Below are positions 46,693 through 57,557 of a DNA stretch of 64,000 nucleotides, one piece after another (the stretch's first letter is position 1; each line of letters begins with the position of its first letter). The stretch lies in the NCBI GenBank assembly GCA_001792895.1, contig MARA01000012.1:248001-312000 (forward strand), given 5' to 3'. The DNA comes from Lentinus brumalis (Eukaryota > Basidiomycota > Agaricomycetes > Polyporales > Polyporaceae). The notes under the pieces are model-generated. The model had not been told where the DNA came from, searched no databases, and saw nothing but the letters and a program-made list of their open reading frames with translations. The translations under genes were made by a program, and so were the position numbers.

Positions 46693-46998
46693 AGTTTACG
46701 GCGAGATAGGGCTCTTGAGCAGCTGGAGGGCACGACGGGGGACATCCACGATGCTATCTTGCTTTGCATGGCTATATATGCGACGCGGGTACTATGTGGG
46801 GACCAGAGCTTCTGTTAGAAAGCTTCACAAAGCTTCCGACCGCATGGCCGCAGCCGTGCACCGTGATTTACGATTCAAGCGAGCGCGTCGCCCGATACTC
46901 GCGCCGCAGTCAGTGGTGAAGCGTGAGCAAAATTAGTATGACATTCAAGATTTCTACTGTACCCAAGTAGTGACTATATGCAGGTCCAACGAGCTCTA
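46693..46998. promoter_or_regulatory. Short spacer with the DUF6533 gene promoter
   Basis: 306 bp; a TATA-like tatatatg lies at about 46773-46780, ~80 bp upstream of the DUF6533 ATG on the transcribed side. Nothing else is recognised. Confidence 0.3.
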
Positions 46999-47850
46999 TC
47001 ATGCCGGCGCGGTGGGCGGTGGATCCGTAGGATGAGACGGCGTGTCTGACGATCCGTCTGAAGAGCCTAACGGATAGGATGTAGGGGTGGGTGGTCTTCT
47101 GGTGAGGTCAACGTGCGGCAGGGCTAACGGCGTACCCTCGAACTCGGCCCATCCGCCTCGCAGACCGATCTCCACGACGCGTTGCAATATTCGGGCCAAC
47201 TCGTCATGCCTGTACCACAGCAAGGTCGGTGAGCATGAGAAGCTTGCGCCAGAAACGACGAGACGTACCGCATCGACTCCTCTGCCATGCGCTCCTCCTG
47301 TTGCCTCGCAAGAGCATCTACCCTCTTGTTGAGACCCTCTACGCTTTCCCGGAGTTCGTCTAGTTGGTCGTCCACCGCGTCCCTCCGTTTCGACGTGTTC
47401 CGTGAAGAACGCCATGTCTCCCCGATGATCAGACCGCACGCGACTGTGAACAAGAAGCCTTCCGCAAGCGCATTCGCGCCGTTCTCGATGGCCCTTGAAA
47501 CACTCAGACAACGTCGACTGCTATCTGGGTGGCCACATACCTGGTCTCTGAGAGCGGACGAACATGCTTCGCAGGTTCTCCCAAGAGGTTCGTACGCATC
47601 CTCATCTCCGTCTGGTACATGCGCTGGGCGAGGCCGACGCAGAACGAACGGAACTTCTCATGCCTTGTCCAGTCCCACTCAGCACGCTTCGTGCACCAAC
47701 GAAGAGAGACAGCGACTCACTGCTTCGCCTGAATCTTGATTTGATTGCTTATGGGTTTCGCTAGTGTCTTGCATCGTTCAGAACAAGGAAAAGCCACTTG
47801 TCGTCAGGACTCACTCGGATGACAAGCGACGCGATCTTCGCGGAGGCCAT
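46999..47850 (-). CDS. OPA3-like mitochondrial protein
   Basis: Minus-strand, five exons from ATG 47850 to TGA 46999, about 205 residues. The small first exons read MASAKIASLVIR, TLAKPISNQIKIQAKQ and HEKFRSFCVGLAQRMYQTEM; these are the OPA3 N-terminal signature (SLxxRTLAKPI...IK...A). Next come the hydrophobic stretch EGFLFTVACGLIIGETWRSS and a coiled coil (DAVDDQLDELRESVEGLNKRVDALARQ, rough extent 110-150). The end is P/S/T-rich. OPA3 is a small mitochondrial membrane protein; its precise role is unsettled. It is divergent from the DUF6697-type gene, sharing a short 5' region. Confidence 0.85.
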
Positions 47851-48069
47851 AATCAAAGCAGCGAAAACAAGGGGGTTAGACTATGTCTTGTCGTCGAGCG
47901 AGATGGTGGTCGGCATGTAAGGAGGAGTTCGGCGTCGTGGTTGTCGACGACAAGCTCTGCCGCGGCGTCGCGTCGCGTCGGCCAGTTCGGGAGCGCTCAC
48001 GGCTTCTCTCCTACCACCACCACCTCCGGAATCTGCGTATGCTTTGGATACTCTTGGATTTTGAACACG

Positions 48070-49950
48070 ATGTCTGTGGTCAGCATGACGGACGATGTGG
48101 TTATTACTTCCGCATCATACAGGTCGGGGGCGGTTCTGACGTTCACAACTCAGCATCAAGATAGGATGGCGATGGACTACGAGATGGTGATACGTCTGGA
48201 ACGGCTTCGCGTCCAGGAGGCCCTGAATGCGCGCGACGTCGCTGTTGACCGCCTCGCAAGTGCCTGTGCTTCTGTGCGCGAGAAGACGAGCGCCGTGGAC
48301 AACTTGCGTGAGGAGAAGGAGAGGCTCCAGGACCAGCTGAACGTGTTAGGCAGCAAGGACCGCGGCGAGGTCGACAAGGAGAATCGGAGCGTAACCGTTG
48401 AAACCACGGGGAGAGAAGATTGTGTAGTGCCGGAACCCTTGAAGTCTATAGAGGACCGTTTCGCCCTCCTCCAGGTCGACGACGTCGGGCTGGGAGGATG
48501 GAACGGCGGTATGGCGTTTAACCTGAAGGTACGACATATGCCATACGGTGTAGTCTCTGTATGCTAAAACATTGAAAGATACCGTCTACGTATGAATTTG
48601 AACCACCTCAAGCCGCATATACACCCACCTCCGATGTGCTCAGGGATGCGTCGAACGCGGCTGTCAATCATCCCCCACCGCCGCAGAGCCCCTTCGATGC
48701 GCTGAGCCCTCCGGGTTTGGACACGCCCGATTCCCCGTGGACACCATTCGAAGGCAGTCGTCAGGTACGTACTCGGCCACATATCTGGCCTCACTCACCT
48801 TGTTCTCGCGCAAGGTCACCCTGCCGACCCTGAACACCTCAGAGAAGATCGAAGCTAGATACTCTGTCCTTGCGTCGCTTCCGCTTCCATCTGGCGTACC
48901 GGAGGATTCGCTCACACCCGTCTTGATACCTCCCCCATACACGCTGCATGACTTCATCGGAACGACGTCTGGGGTGAGTCTGTCTCCCTATACAGCGGGA
49001 TGGCACTTCTTACTAGAAAACGCCTGAAGCTGTTACGCTACCAGTGAGTGTATTCATTTCTGCAGCCCTGAGGACATAGCGCATATATCCAGGCTGGGCA
49101 ACTATCGCGTGTTCCAACAATCTACCACGACCTGGTGCCCGGATCGCGAGGAACACGGCTACTACCTGGCACCTCTCTTCAAGTGTAGCACCAATCCGCG
49201 GGTCACCACGGCTCATCGATGGGCTGCTGACGATGTCGACGCGACGTTGGACATCCCTACAGGTGAGTGTCATCCCGGTCTTTGCAGGGTACTTCATTGC
49301 ATACCGTCGCAGAGTGCTTCTTCAACAAGGACGGGAAGTGGTATTATGCCGGCATCTACAAGCCGTTCCGCCTCGAAGATCTGTGCAGCCAGGAGTGGGA
49401 GTGCCTCTCAACTGAGGTGCGTGGCCCGCTCATAGCGCATCACCTATTGGTCAATGCATTGGACCACTTCTCCCCTCAGACTTCCTCCGCCCTCATCAAG
49501 GAGACGCTCGCGGCGCGCAAGAACACGTCACCGCAGAACATCTACGAGACCAGTCAGCTATACTCTGCCGGCGCTCTCAAGGTCGCCTGCATCGGTCTAC
49601 AGTGCATCGGCTTCAACAACACGCTCTACCGCGGCCTCCTAGAGCACGCCGCGCTCTGCACGCATACCGGCAAGTGGCGCATGCCCACCGGCGGCTACAA
49701 CAGCAACATCAGCCCTAGCCCGGGACTCGGACTCGCCTCTCCTGCCGCTGGTGGAACGACCTGGAGCGGCCCTGGCAGTCCCGCCAACCCGATGCTGTCG
49801 CCCCCGCAGGTGCAAGCTGCGAACGTGGGCGTAGGCGTGATCGGACGACCGCCGACCTCCCAGCCGCCGACCCCGACATACCGCATTTTGCAGCATGGTG
49901 CTCACGAATTCTCGGCGAATTGTGGCGAGCGGCTTTCTGGCGCGACGTGA
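48070..49950 (+). CDS. DUF6697-type protein with coiled-coil N-terminus
   Basis: At least five exons. The start is uncertain: ATG 48070 (MSVVSMTDDV) or ATG 48168 (MAMDYEMVI), because the frame is open further upstream. A coiled coil (MVIRLERLRVQEALNARDVA ... LREEKERLQDQLNVL) is followed by a proline-rich linker. The C-terminal domain has LISPEDIAHISRLGNYRVF-type sequence (across an intron near 48975-49064), WCPDREEHGYYLAPL, then GKWYYAGIYKPFRLEDLCSQ and LKVACIGLQCIGFNNTLYRG. That combination of 'yyxGxYkxxrxxxLxxxEW' and 'xCIGxN' matches the agaricomycete DUF6697 domain as I remember it. Function is unknown. The tail after ~49700 is low-complexity G/P/S. Confidence 0.7.
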
Positions 49951-50779
49951 TAGCGGGCTTGGACTTGTCAGAAGACGATGACTTCGACCGTGACGCGTAC
50001 TTTCTGGTGTCCTGTTCTGGTATCTGATTGTCCTCCCCCTCAGCAAGGCAAAGACTCTGTATCATAGGTCTCGGTGATGTAATTGTGGCTTGTCTGAAAT
50101 TTGAAGCATAGTAACGCATCTGTATCAAGCCAATACGCCTGGTTCGGACCTGTTGGATCAGTGCTGGACTGGAACGGTCGCGAAATGGCATGCCACCCAT
50201 GCCGCCAAACGTCTAAGTAACTTAGTAAGTATTCCGCGTTGATACATAAGCTGCGAGCACCTGGAGACCTCCGGCAGAAGTTGTTCGAGATGTTTGGACG
50301 ATGGAGCAATCACTAGTCACTACCTTCGAATATTGCTCGTTGTTGTACATTTGACATACGCAGACTGAGAGACAGAGTTGTCCGTTCGTCTAAGCGCCAC
50401 GTGGCTTCACGACTGCTGGCACGGTGGCACCGTCGAGTTCTCTGCAACCACGACTACGGGCCTACTCTAATTCCGCTCGTCTCTGGATTGAATGTCGGTG
50501 CTACTCATCAATGTTTGTGCTTGCACACGAGCTAATCAGACGTTGTCTCACAGATCCCACGACAACCGCGTACTGACGACGACGGACGCGTACGTAGCCA
50601 GCGCACTGAACCATTACCCAACGATATACTGTGTCCGACGTCCTCTCGAGCCTGTAATAAGTAAGCCATATACCTCATCCGATAGACACATACCTGCTTG
50701 CTGACGCTTAGTCGATTATCCATGATAGAGGTATGATACGCAGTCTTTCCGCCGCCGACGGTCTCGCCCCGAGGACAGG
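49951..50779. other. Spacer upstream of F-box gene
   Basis: 829 bp. A short ATG-initiated frame at 50734 (MIRSLSAADGLAPRTG) may be part of the next gene's 5' end, since it resembles the family's SVLPxADR leader but in another frame. Otherwise nothing is recognised. Confidence 0.4.
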
Positions 50780-52585
50780 GTGTGTGTGACTGGACTCAAT
50801 CATGTCCAAGTCCAATCATGGTCCTTGTTGCGGATTGAGGAGTACAAGGCGCGCATCTGTGCACTCAGCTTCGTCCACAACACCGCCGCGCCCATTAACC
50901 ACTATCTCCCGCCCGAGGTTTTGACACGTATCTTCGGGTTTCTCCATCCGGACTCATATCACCAACTGCAGTACCTCCGCGTTTGCCGTCAGTGGCGTGC
51001 ATTGATGCTGCACACTCCACGCTTTTGGGCGGACATCCTCAGTGCTGTCCCCCTCGACATGGAGTGCCTGGATACTTCGCAGTCGAGATATCGGCGCTTC
51101 GAGTTCTTCTTAGGCCATTCCTCGCCGCGACCCTTCGACATCACCCTTCGCGGATTCTCGACACCTGCCATGGAGGCACTTGCTCCTCACACTCACCGAC
51201 TTCGTTCAATGACCCTGTCTATCAAGACATCGCAAGTTGAGCATCTGGACCGCCTTTTGGCGGTCGGCATGCCGCTGTTGGAGCATCTCTCGATTGTACA
51301 GCTGCTGCAACGGGTGTGCGCGGTTGCCAAGTGCGACGGGCTCTCCGCTACACCCATTCATCTCAGTGCCTCCAAGTACCCTCGACTACATACCCTGCGC
51401 ATCGCGCGACCTCTCTTCACTACGGTCAACGCCGTTCCAACCATTCGGGATCTGGTGCTCACGAACTGGGAGTGCTCTTGCACCGATGGCCTCTACTGGA
51501 GAACGAGGACGCTAACTCCCCTCCTTGACGCCCTAGATATGTGTCCTGCTATTGAGACGGTACATGTCAAGAACTCTTTACCACCGCTCGACGCTGACCC
51601 TCCGACCCCCGCCCCCGACCGCATTGTTTGCCTGCCAGCCCTGCGAGACTTGAACATCGAGGGTGACTACCTCCGCACGTCAAAGTTCTTATCCCATATC
51701 GACTACCCACCGACTGCATCAGTCGCTGTTGCAGGCATTCAATTCTGGCACGACTCGGACAACTTCAAGCGTGCCCTGCCTCCAGACTTGACACGCTTCC
51801 ATCCCGTCGCACATGCTACCGAAGTCAGCCTGAAGTTCGGTCACACCATCGTCCTCGCAACGTATGCAGGAGGATGCCCGCTCCTCACCTACACGGTCAC
51901 CGGGAGCGAGCAGCGGCGCTCTGCTGGAGACCGATCGATGCGCTATGTCTCCGAGCTCGCGAACATCTTCGCACCCGTCAGGACCATCACAGTCCTGAGC
52001 ATCTTTGTCGAGATGTTGGTAGACGAGGATTGGGTTCGCCTACTGAGAGCGCTCCCCAATCTGGTGAGCCTTGACTCGAACGGCGGCTGCGGCGTACCCG
52101 GCCTTCTCCCATCGCTGAGTTGGGGCTCAAACACTGAGGGTTGCCTGTGCCCGGCGCTGGAGGAGCTCGCCTTCTACTGGAACTACAATAACCAATTTCT
52201 GTGTCACAAGGATCACCAGGATGACTTTATCCGCACCCTCATGGGGCAAATGAGGATGTTTCCGGTGGGTCGCAGAGGAAGCGACGCAGAGGCGGAACGC
52301 TTAGCCGGCAAGTGGAAGCTCAATAGGTCGGCTTGGGAAGCAGAAAAGTGGCATCCGTCCTACCCGGCCGTAACGGTTTTTCGTTCCGTGGTGGCAGCGA
52401 TGCTGAAGAACAGGGCGGAACATGGTACACCTTTGAAGGTTCTCTCTGTCTACATCCCCGAGCCTCGCTTGGTTTTCCTCCGTGCAGGCCTGTGGGGCAC
52501 TGAGGAGCTGAAGGAAAGGCTCGGGAAGGGGCTGGAAGGAATGGTTGGACAGCTCAATGTTATGTACGTATACCCTCCCAAATAA
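50780..52585 (+). CDS. F-box/LRR protein (~600 aa), start unresolved
   Basis: A single long frame ends with TAA 52583-52585. The F-box lies at the start: INHYLPPEVLTRIFGFLHPD followed by YLRVCRQWRALMLHTPRFW. LRR-like repeats follow, with LPALRDLNIEGDYLRTSKFL and YPPTASVAV mid-protein and a KGLEGMVGQLNVMYVYPP end. No in-frame ATG precedes the F-box: the frame begins at GTG 50780 next to 'gaggacag|gg', so an upstream exon, a frame slip, or a non-ATG start is needed. This subfamily is also the source of the decayed copy at 57558-58625. Skp1 binding is expected from the F-box; the target is unknown. Confidence 0.8.
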   Translation: MCVTGLNHVQVQSWSLLRIEEYKARICALSFVHNTAAPINHYLPPEVLTRIFGFLHPDSYHQLQYLRVCRQWRALMLHTPRFWADILSAVPLDMECLDTSQSRYRRFEFFLGHSSPRPFDITLRGFSTPAMEALAPHTHRLRSMTLSIKTSQVEHLDRLLAVGMPLLEHLSIVQLLQRVCAVAKCDGLSATPIHLSASKYPRLHTLRIARPLFTTVNAVPTIRDLVLTNWECSCTDGLYWRTRTLTPLLDALDMCPAIETVHVKNSLPPLDADPPTPAPDRIVCLPALRDLNIEGDYLRTSKFLSHIDYPPTASVAVAGIQFWHDSDNFKRALPPDLTRFHPVAHATEVSLKFGHTIVLATYAGGCPLLTYTVTGSEQRRSAGDRSMRYVSELANIFAPVRTITVLSIFVEMLVDEDWVRLLRALPNLVSLDSNGGCGVPGLLPSLSWGSNTEGCLCPALEELAFYWNYNNQFLCHKDHQDDFIRTLMGQMRMFPVGRRGSDAEAERLAGKWKLNRSAWEAEKWHPSYPAVTVFRSVVAAMLKNRAEHGTPLKVLSVYIPEPRLVFLRAGLWGTEELKERLGKGLEGMVGQLNVMYVYPPK

Positions 52586-53014
52586 CGCACTTGCGTACCG
52601 GTCACGTCTATGATCATGTAGCCAGTGTGAGACGTCATGGTTACCTCAATGTCGAGCGTGCTTGGACGCTCTCGAGCACCAGGGGCGGCATATGAGTGGT
52701 ATAACCATACATGTCTGCTCTGCTGAGTCCTGACCGGTGACCCGTCCATGCGTTCGATTGACCACCTTCTGCATCGTGCTGCTTCGCTTGGAAACCGCGC
52801 AAGTTGCAAATCAGTTGTACTGTCACCGCATGCTTTTCTGAGCAGCGCCGTTCACGTCTTGATCGAGTCAGGCGGATCTCGGACGCAAGAGGTGATAGGA
52901 TGTTCTATTGATACAACGCAAGAAGGGTAGAGTGGGGGTCTATGCACATCCGCTACCGTGGTCTAGATTATGATCGTACTTTCAAACCGCGCTCATCGTC
53001 CAACAGCTCGCCGT
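52586..53014. other. Convergent 3' spacer
   Basis: 429 bp between two convergent genes. No feature recognised. Confidence 0.45.
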
Positions 53015-53659
53015 CTAGCTTTGAGCTACCACCGGCTTCGCACCCTTGCTCCCCTTCGACTTGCCCTTCGCCTTCGCGTTCTTCAGCTTCTTCGAGAGAG
53101 GCGCCGTCGTTGTCGCAGTTGCGGGAGACGTCGAGGCTAAGGTCGAGGTCGGGGCGGCCGCGGAGGTCAACGCCGACGGGATAGCGCTCGGGCTCAGGCT
53201 CGCCGAGCTGGTGGGAGGGCCGGAAGGTTGAGTAGGTTCCGCAGGGGCAGGAGGAGGGGCGATGGCGACGAACGGTACAATAGGCTCGATGGGCTCGGCG
53301 GGGGCAGAATGATCTTGTTGAGGCGGACCGACGTAGGACACGTAGTTCGGCGCACCTGCGTCTGCCCGCCGGCCGTGCTCGTGTGCCCACACGTCGTCCG
53401 AGCGTTCGACGAGGAACTTGGCGTAGGGTCTGGGGCTCGCGAAAGCGCGGTACTTGGCGTATGCCCGGTACGCACGAGGAACGCGAGCGCGAGAGGGCTC
53501 GCGGCGCTCCTGGATGGTGTAGGGCCGTCCAAGCAGCGTTCCAGGCTCCGCGGGGGCGTGGCTGGAGTCGAGAGAAGCGGTAGGTGCACCGGCGGGTCGG
53601 CCCTGAGCCAGCGGGGCGAAGGAGACGGTGAGCGCGACGATTATGTAGGAAAGTAACAT
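53015..53659 (-). CDS. Secreted low-complexity A/P/S-rich protein (214 aa)
   Basis: Single-exon frame from ATG 53659 to TGA 53015. The N-terminus MLLSYIIVALTVSFAPLAQG is a good signal peptide with likely cleavage before RPAG. A region with RAYRAYAKYRAFASPRPYAK follows. The C-terminal half is built from A, P, S and T and closes with a lysine-rich tail (KKLKNAKAKGKSKGSKGAK). The protein resembles small secreted proteins of fungi but I recognise no family. A dibasic-rich middle (RRxxxRAR) might be a processing site. It is downstream of nothing co-oriented except SUV3, whose stop is 230 bp away. Confidence 0.6.
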   Translation of the reverse strand: MLLSYIIVALTVSFAPLAQGRPAGAPTASLDSSHAPAEPGTLLGRPYTIQERREPSRARVPRAYRAYAKYRAFASPRPYAKFLVERSDDVWAHEHGRRADAGAPNYVSYVGPPQQDHSAPAEPIEPIVPFVAIAPPPAPAEPTQPSGPPTSSASLSPSAIPSALTSAAAPTSTLASTSPATATTTAPLSKKLKNAKAKGKSKGSKGAKPVVAQS

Positions 53660-53889
53660 GATATTAGTCGAGATAGTGTAGTAGTGCGTCGTGTCCCGAT
53701 GAGGTCGACGAGCGGGTGGACCAGCCTAGACGGGGTGAGGATGGGCGAGAGCGACGACGAGCGCGGGCGGGGCGGCGACGAGATGGTTGAGGGAAGAAGA
53801 GACGTCGCTCGATCGCGCGTACTTGAACCACTGTGGACAGGCGCCCAAAGAAGTGCAAACACTAGGTGAAGGGATGTGACGGGCACACT

Positions 53890-56431
53890 TCACCGAACAA
53901 CGCTGAGATGCCACGGACCTAGAAATATGTTCGCTTTAGCAAGCAACATATGCGACGACGAGGAGAAAGACACACCGTTCGGGTCGTAGTAGTTCTCTGT
54001 GTACGCGTTCGAATTAAGCTTGCCGACGATCGTCTCCTCAGACACCCCGGATACCTCGTCCTCTTTTTGCTGCGGCCGACGATGCATGACAGCCTTGCGA
54101 GCCTCCGCAGCCGCATCGCGCGACCCGACACGCGTCTGGTGCAGCACCTCCAAGCACCAGTCCATGGCCAGCTCCGTCAGCTGACGGATATCGAATGCGT
54201 TCTTCCGGTCAGGGAACGCAACCGCATACCGGTAGCTGAACCAGAGGTACAGATCCAGCACTTTGTGGACCGTCTCGAGCGTGTTCAGCACCTGAACGGT
54301 CGTCATACTGTCCGGGGCCGGGCCATCAGCCTGCATCAGCAACAGGGCGCGGTTCAGCTTGTGGAGCAGCCGCCCGCGGTGCAGCGCCTCCTCCACGCGC
54401 ACTTGCAACTTCTCGCGATATATCTCCAGTATTGCCCGAGCACCATCGACTGCGTAGTTATCGCGCCAGGGGCATGGCGAGTTCTGCACAACGAGGCGGC
54501 TTGGGATCGTAAGGCAGTCTGCGAAGGAGTCGATGGTCTTCATCGCATCATTGATCTCGTACACGTCCTGGAACTCGAACATGTGCGCCATTTTCGACAC
54601 ATAGAGGAAGACATCCCCGATGGTTGCGCCCTTCGCGTCCCATGGAAGTGCGCGAACGATCGGGGTGACCGTCTCGACAGACATGTGGAGGCGCGCATAT
54701 TGAAGAGGCTCAAACGGGGCTGGGAGGGCCTTGCGCACAATTTCGAGATCAGGTTCGTGGAGGGTGGTGACCACACCCGCCGCGTCCGAGTCGTGCAGAC
54801 CGAAGCGGCCAGCACGACCAGCGATTTGCTTGATCTGCGACGTCGACAAGACCCGCATGCTCCCTCCGTCCCATTTGTGAACGGCTTCGAAGATTACACG
54901 CTTGATTTTCCTAGCATATGCATTTGTCAGTGTCACTGCTGGTCGCACGAGGAGAAGCAACGCACAAATTCAGACCCATGCCAATAGCATCACTGCCGAC
55001 AATGACACGGTAGTCGCTCTGAGGGTCGTTGAATAGCGCGGCTTGCTCGCTCCGAATCTCCGGAGGCAGACGTCCGTATGCAAGCGCACACCGCATCTTC
55101 GTAGCCTTCTCGATGCTGTGCTTGAGTCCGAAGAGACCACTCCTGGAGAACGCCACCACGCAGTCACCCTCTTGAATCTTGCTGAGATCGCCTCCCAGAC
55201 TTTTATCCGCGACCACGAGAGGGGTGAGGCGGTTGTAGCGTTGCACCTCGAGCGTGTCGCCCAGCTCGCGGACGATGGACTCGATGAGCGGGATGGCAGA
55301 CTCCTCGCCGCACAGGTGGATCTCCCCCGCGTTGAGCCCGAGCACCGCGGCCGTCCACGCACCTCCACGCTGCCTGTCCGCGATCAGCTGGATCTCGTCG
55401 ATGACCGCGACGTCCCAGTACGTGGACAGCGGCGTCATCTCGACTGTGCAGCTCAGCAGCGTCGCATCCTTCGACACGATCTTCTGCTCCTCGCCCGTCA
55501 CCATGTTGCACGGCCGGACGAACTGAGGGTTGCCCGTCTTCGTCACCACGACCTGCTGCTTTCCCGGCGCCGCGTCCTCGCCGATATCGAAGTTCGTCTG
55601 TGAGTCCGGCTCCGCCTCAACGGGCGGCTCCGCTCCGAGCGGCACGATCTGGCCCTTGTTCAGCCGGTCGTAAATCTCGTGTGCGAGGAGACGGAGGGGC
55701 CCGGCGTAGATGCCGCGCTCGGCGGCAGCGAGGGCGCGCAGCGCGTTGTGCGTCTTGCCGCTGTTCGTGGGCCCGACGTGCATGATGAACTTGCGCGGGG
55801 GCGAGCAGCGCGTGATTACGTACTGCCAACTCACTTTCGAGAGGTCGGCGGCGTGGAAAAGGGCCTGCATGCGGGAGACCACTTCGGCGGGGACGGTGCT
55901 CTCGAGTGCCTGCTGTCCCTGCGGGAGGCTGGCCCATTCGAACAGGATTTTCGTGTAGTACCGGTCTGCGGCGGACCTGTTCCCAGACGAGAGGTCGCGG
56001 GCCATCCGGGCGAGGTTGTCCTCCCCGTATTCCAGGTCGCGGAACACGTCTCCGGCCTCCATACGCGTCCGGTATACCTTGAGCAATGGCTTCAAGGCGT
56101 CCTTGGGGACACCGAAACGGTGGAGGCGCTCCGCTGCTTGTTGGCCATGCTTGGTGAACCAGTCAGACACGTTCTGCTCCAGATAGTCGATGACGTTGCC
56201 AGGGGAGAGCCTGAGCTTGCTAGTGTGTTCCTGTTCGACAACATGTTGTCGCGGCGCGGGTGGCTTTGGGTTGAATGAACGCGCTCGAGTCGAACGTTCG
56301 CGTCCTTTGGAGGCCTTGCCGGTCCGCGTCCGAGCTAGGACAGGTGGAACGGACGCGACGCGCTTGGGCAGGGTGCAAGGAGCAAGGGTGCGTGCATGGT
56401 GTATTCCGCTGAGTCGACGTATGCACAACAT
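53890..56431 (-). CDS. SUV3: SUV3, mitochondrial ATP-dependent RNA helicase (828 aa)
   Basis: Two minus-strand exons, 56431-54966 and 54910-53890, joined across a 55-nt intron (aattt|gtgcgt ... gctag|g). The first ~80 residues are basic and hydroxylated with few acids, as expected for a mitochondrial presequence. Helicase motifs: I HVGPTNSGKTHNALRAL; II VIDEIQLIADRQRGGAW; motif III region LCGEES; V IVGSDAIGMGLNLKIKRVIF; VI QIAGRAGRFG. The C-terminal SUV3 domain follows (FLYVSKMAHMFEFQDVYEIND and MDWCLEVLHQTR). Suv3 unwinds RNA in the mitochondrial degradosome with an exoribonuclease. Length is normal. It faces mS33 across a repeat-rich promoter region. Confidence 0.95.
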
Positions 56432-56666
56432 AGGCGATCAGTCGTGAAGTGTGAGTCTGCACCATCACTCGGTCAGTACAGGTATGCCACGCAGTTGGTT
56501 TCATACGCACATTTTTAACACTTCCGCACTCCCACAGTCTCCGCTCCCAGTTTCCTATCTTTGAGAGGTCTCCGCGCAGAGTTTCATGTACGAGCAGAGG
56601 ACGTGGTGACAAGGAACGAAGGAGGAGGAAGACAAGAGCGAGGCGCCTACATTTTGCGCGTTCATC

Positions 56667-56993
56667 TTTACTTACTTACTTGCTTACTTACCTGATTACT
56701 TACCTACCTGCTTGCTGACTTGCTTGCGTACTTACTTGCTTACTTGCTTACTTACCTACTTACTTACTTACTTCTTTATCTACTTATTTACTTACTTACT
56801 TACTTACCTGCTTACTTACTTACGTACTTACTACCTACTCAATTACTCACTTGCTTACATACTCCGTATGCTTACTTGCTTGCTCAGCAGTAAACATACT
56901 GACATACTTACTTACTCAACCTACTTACCTGTTTGCTTACTGACCTGTTCACTTACTTACTTATGTACTTACTCACTTACTTACTTGTCTACT
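56667..56993. repeat. ~330-bp imperfect (CTTA)n microsatellite
   Basis: Long run of cttacttacttg/cttacctacttg variants with occasional interruptions (for example 56840-56890). It lies between the SUV3 start (56431) and the mS33 start (57065), so it is inside the shared promoter or 5' leader region. ORFs of 130+ codons across it (poly Leu-Thr-Tyr) are products of the repeat. Confidence 0.92.
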
Positions 56994-57064
56994 GCTTCAC
57001 CTCCTCCACCATCCGACTCCGACTACACTCAACACCGTCGTCGACGGCTCCTCCTACCCGCACG

Positions 57065-57446
57065 ATGGCAGCCGTCGCACCCTCCAGAATCGCCGCGCTC
57101 ACTCGCCTAAGATGCGAGCTTTTCCAGACGTCCTACAACCCAACATCCGTGCGCACTGGCGCGAAATACCTTCGCGCACGTCTGCGTGGCCCGTCCATGG
57201 TCCAATACTATCCCCAGCAGCTCACTGTTGCCGGCTTCAACCGCATGGGTGGTGGCTTTAAGATTCAGGACTGGGACGAGCACCAGCGACTTGCGGACGT
57301 GGAGGAGAAGAAGAGGAGAGGGAAGGGTGCGCCGAAGAAGGCGAAGTCACCAGGTGCGTGCTCCTGTTCTATCGCGTCCATATCCTTCCTGATCCCAGTT
57401 TATGAACTGCTCAGCGGAGAGCCGACGGATGTCTAAGAGGCGGTAG
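57065..57446 (+). CDS. Mitochondrial small ribosomal subunit protein mS33 (106 aa)
   Basis: Exons 57065-57353 and 57415-57446. The start MAAVAPSRIAALTRLRC, the signature FQTSYNPTSVRTGAKYLRARLRGP and the basic end KKRRGKGAPKKAKS match the MRPS33/Rsm27 family. The acceptor before 57415 gives PAESRRMSKRR, which fits the family's short basic tail. An earlier acceptor would give a different 12-residue end. mS33 is part of the mitochondrial 28S/37S small subunit. It is divergent from SUV3, another mitochondrial gene. Confidence 0.9.
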
Positions 57447-57557
57447 CGCATGGGGCCTTGCATCCATACACATACACAATGCCATCCGTTGTATGATGCT
57501 CTCACATGAAGCTTAAGAAGGCCTCTCGAGCGATGGTCACCCCGTGAGTAACCTTCT

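Noticed and set aside
53950..54987. 345-codon plus-strand frame
   Set aside because: Antisense shadow of the second SUV3 exon.
56712..57110. 132-codon Leu/Thr/Tyr-rich frame
   Set aside because: It is a translation of the CTTA microsatellite.
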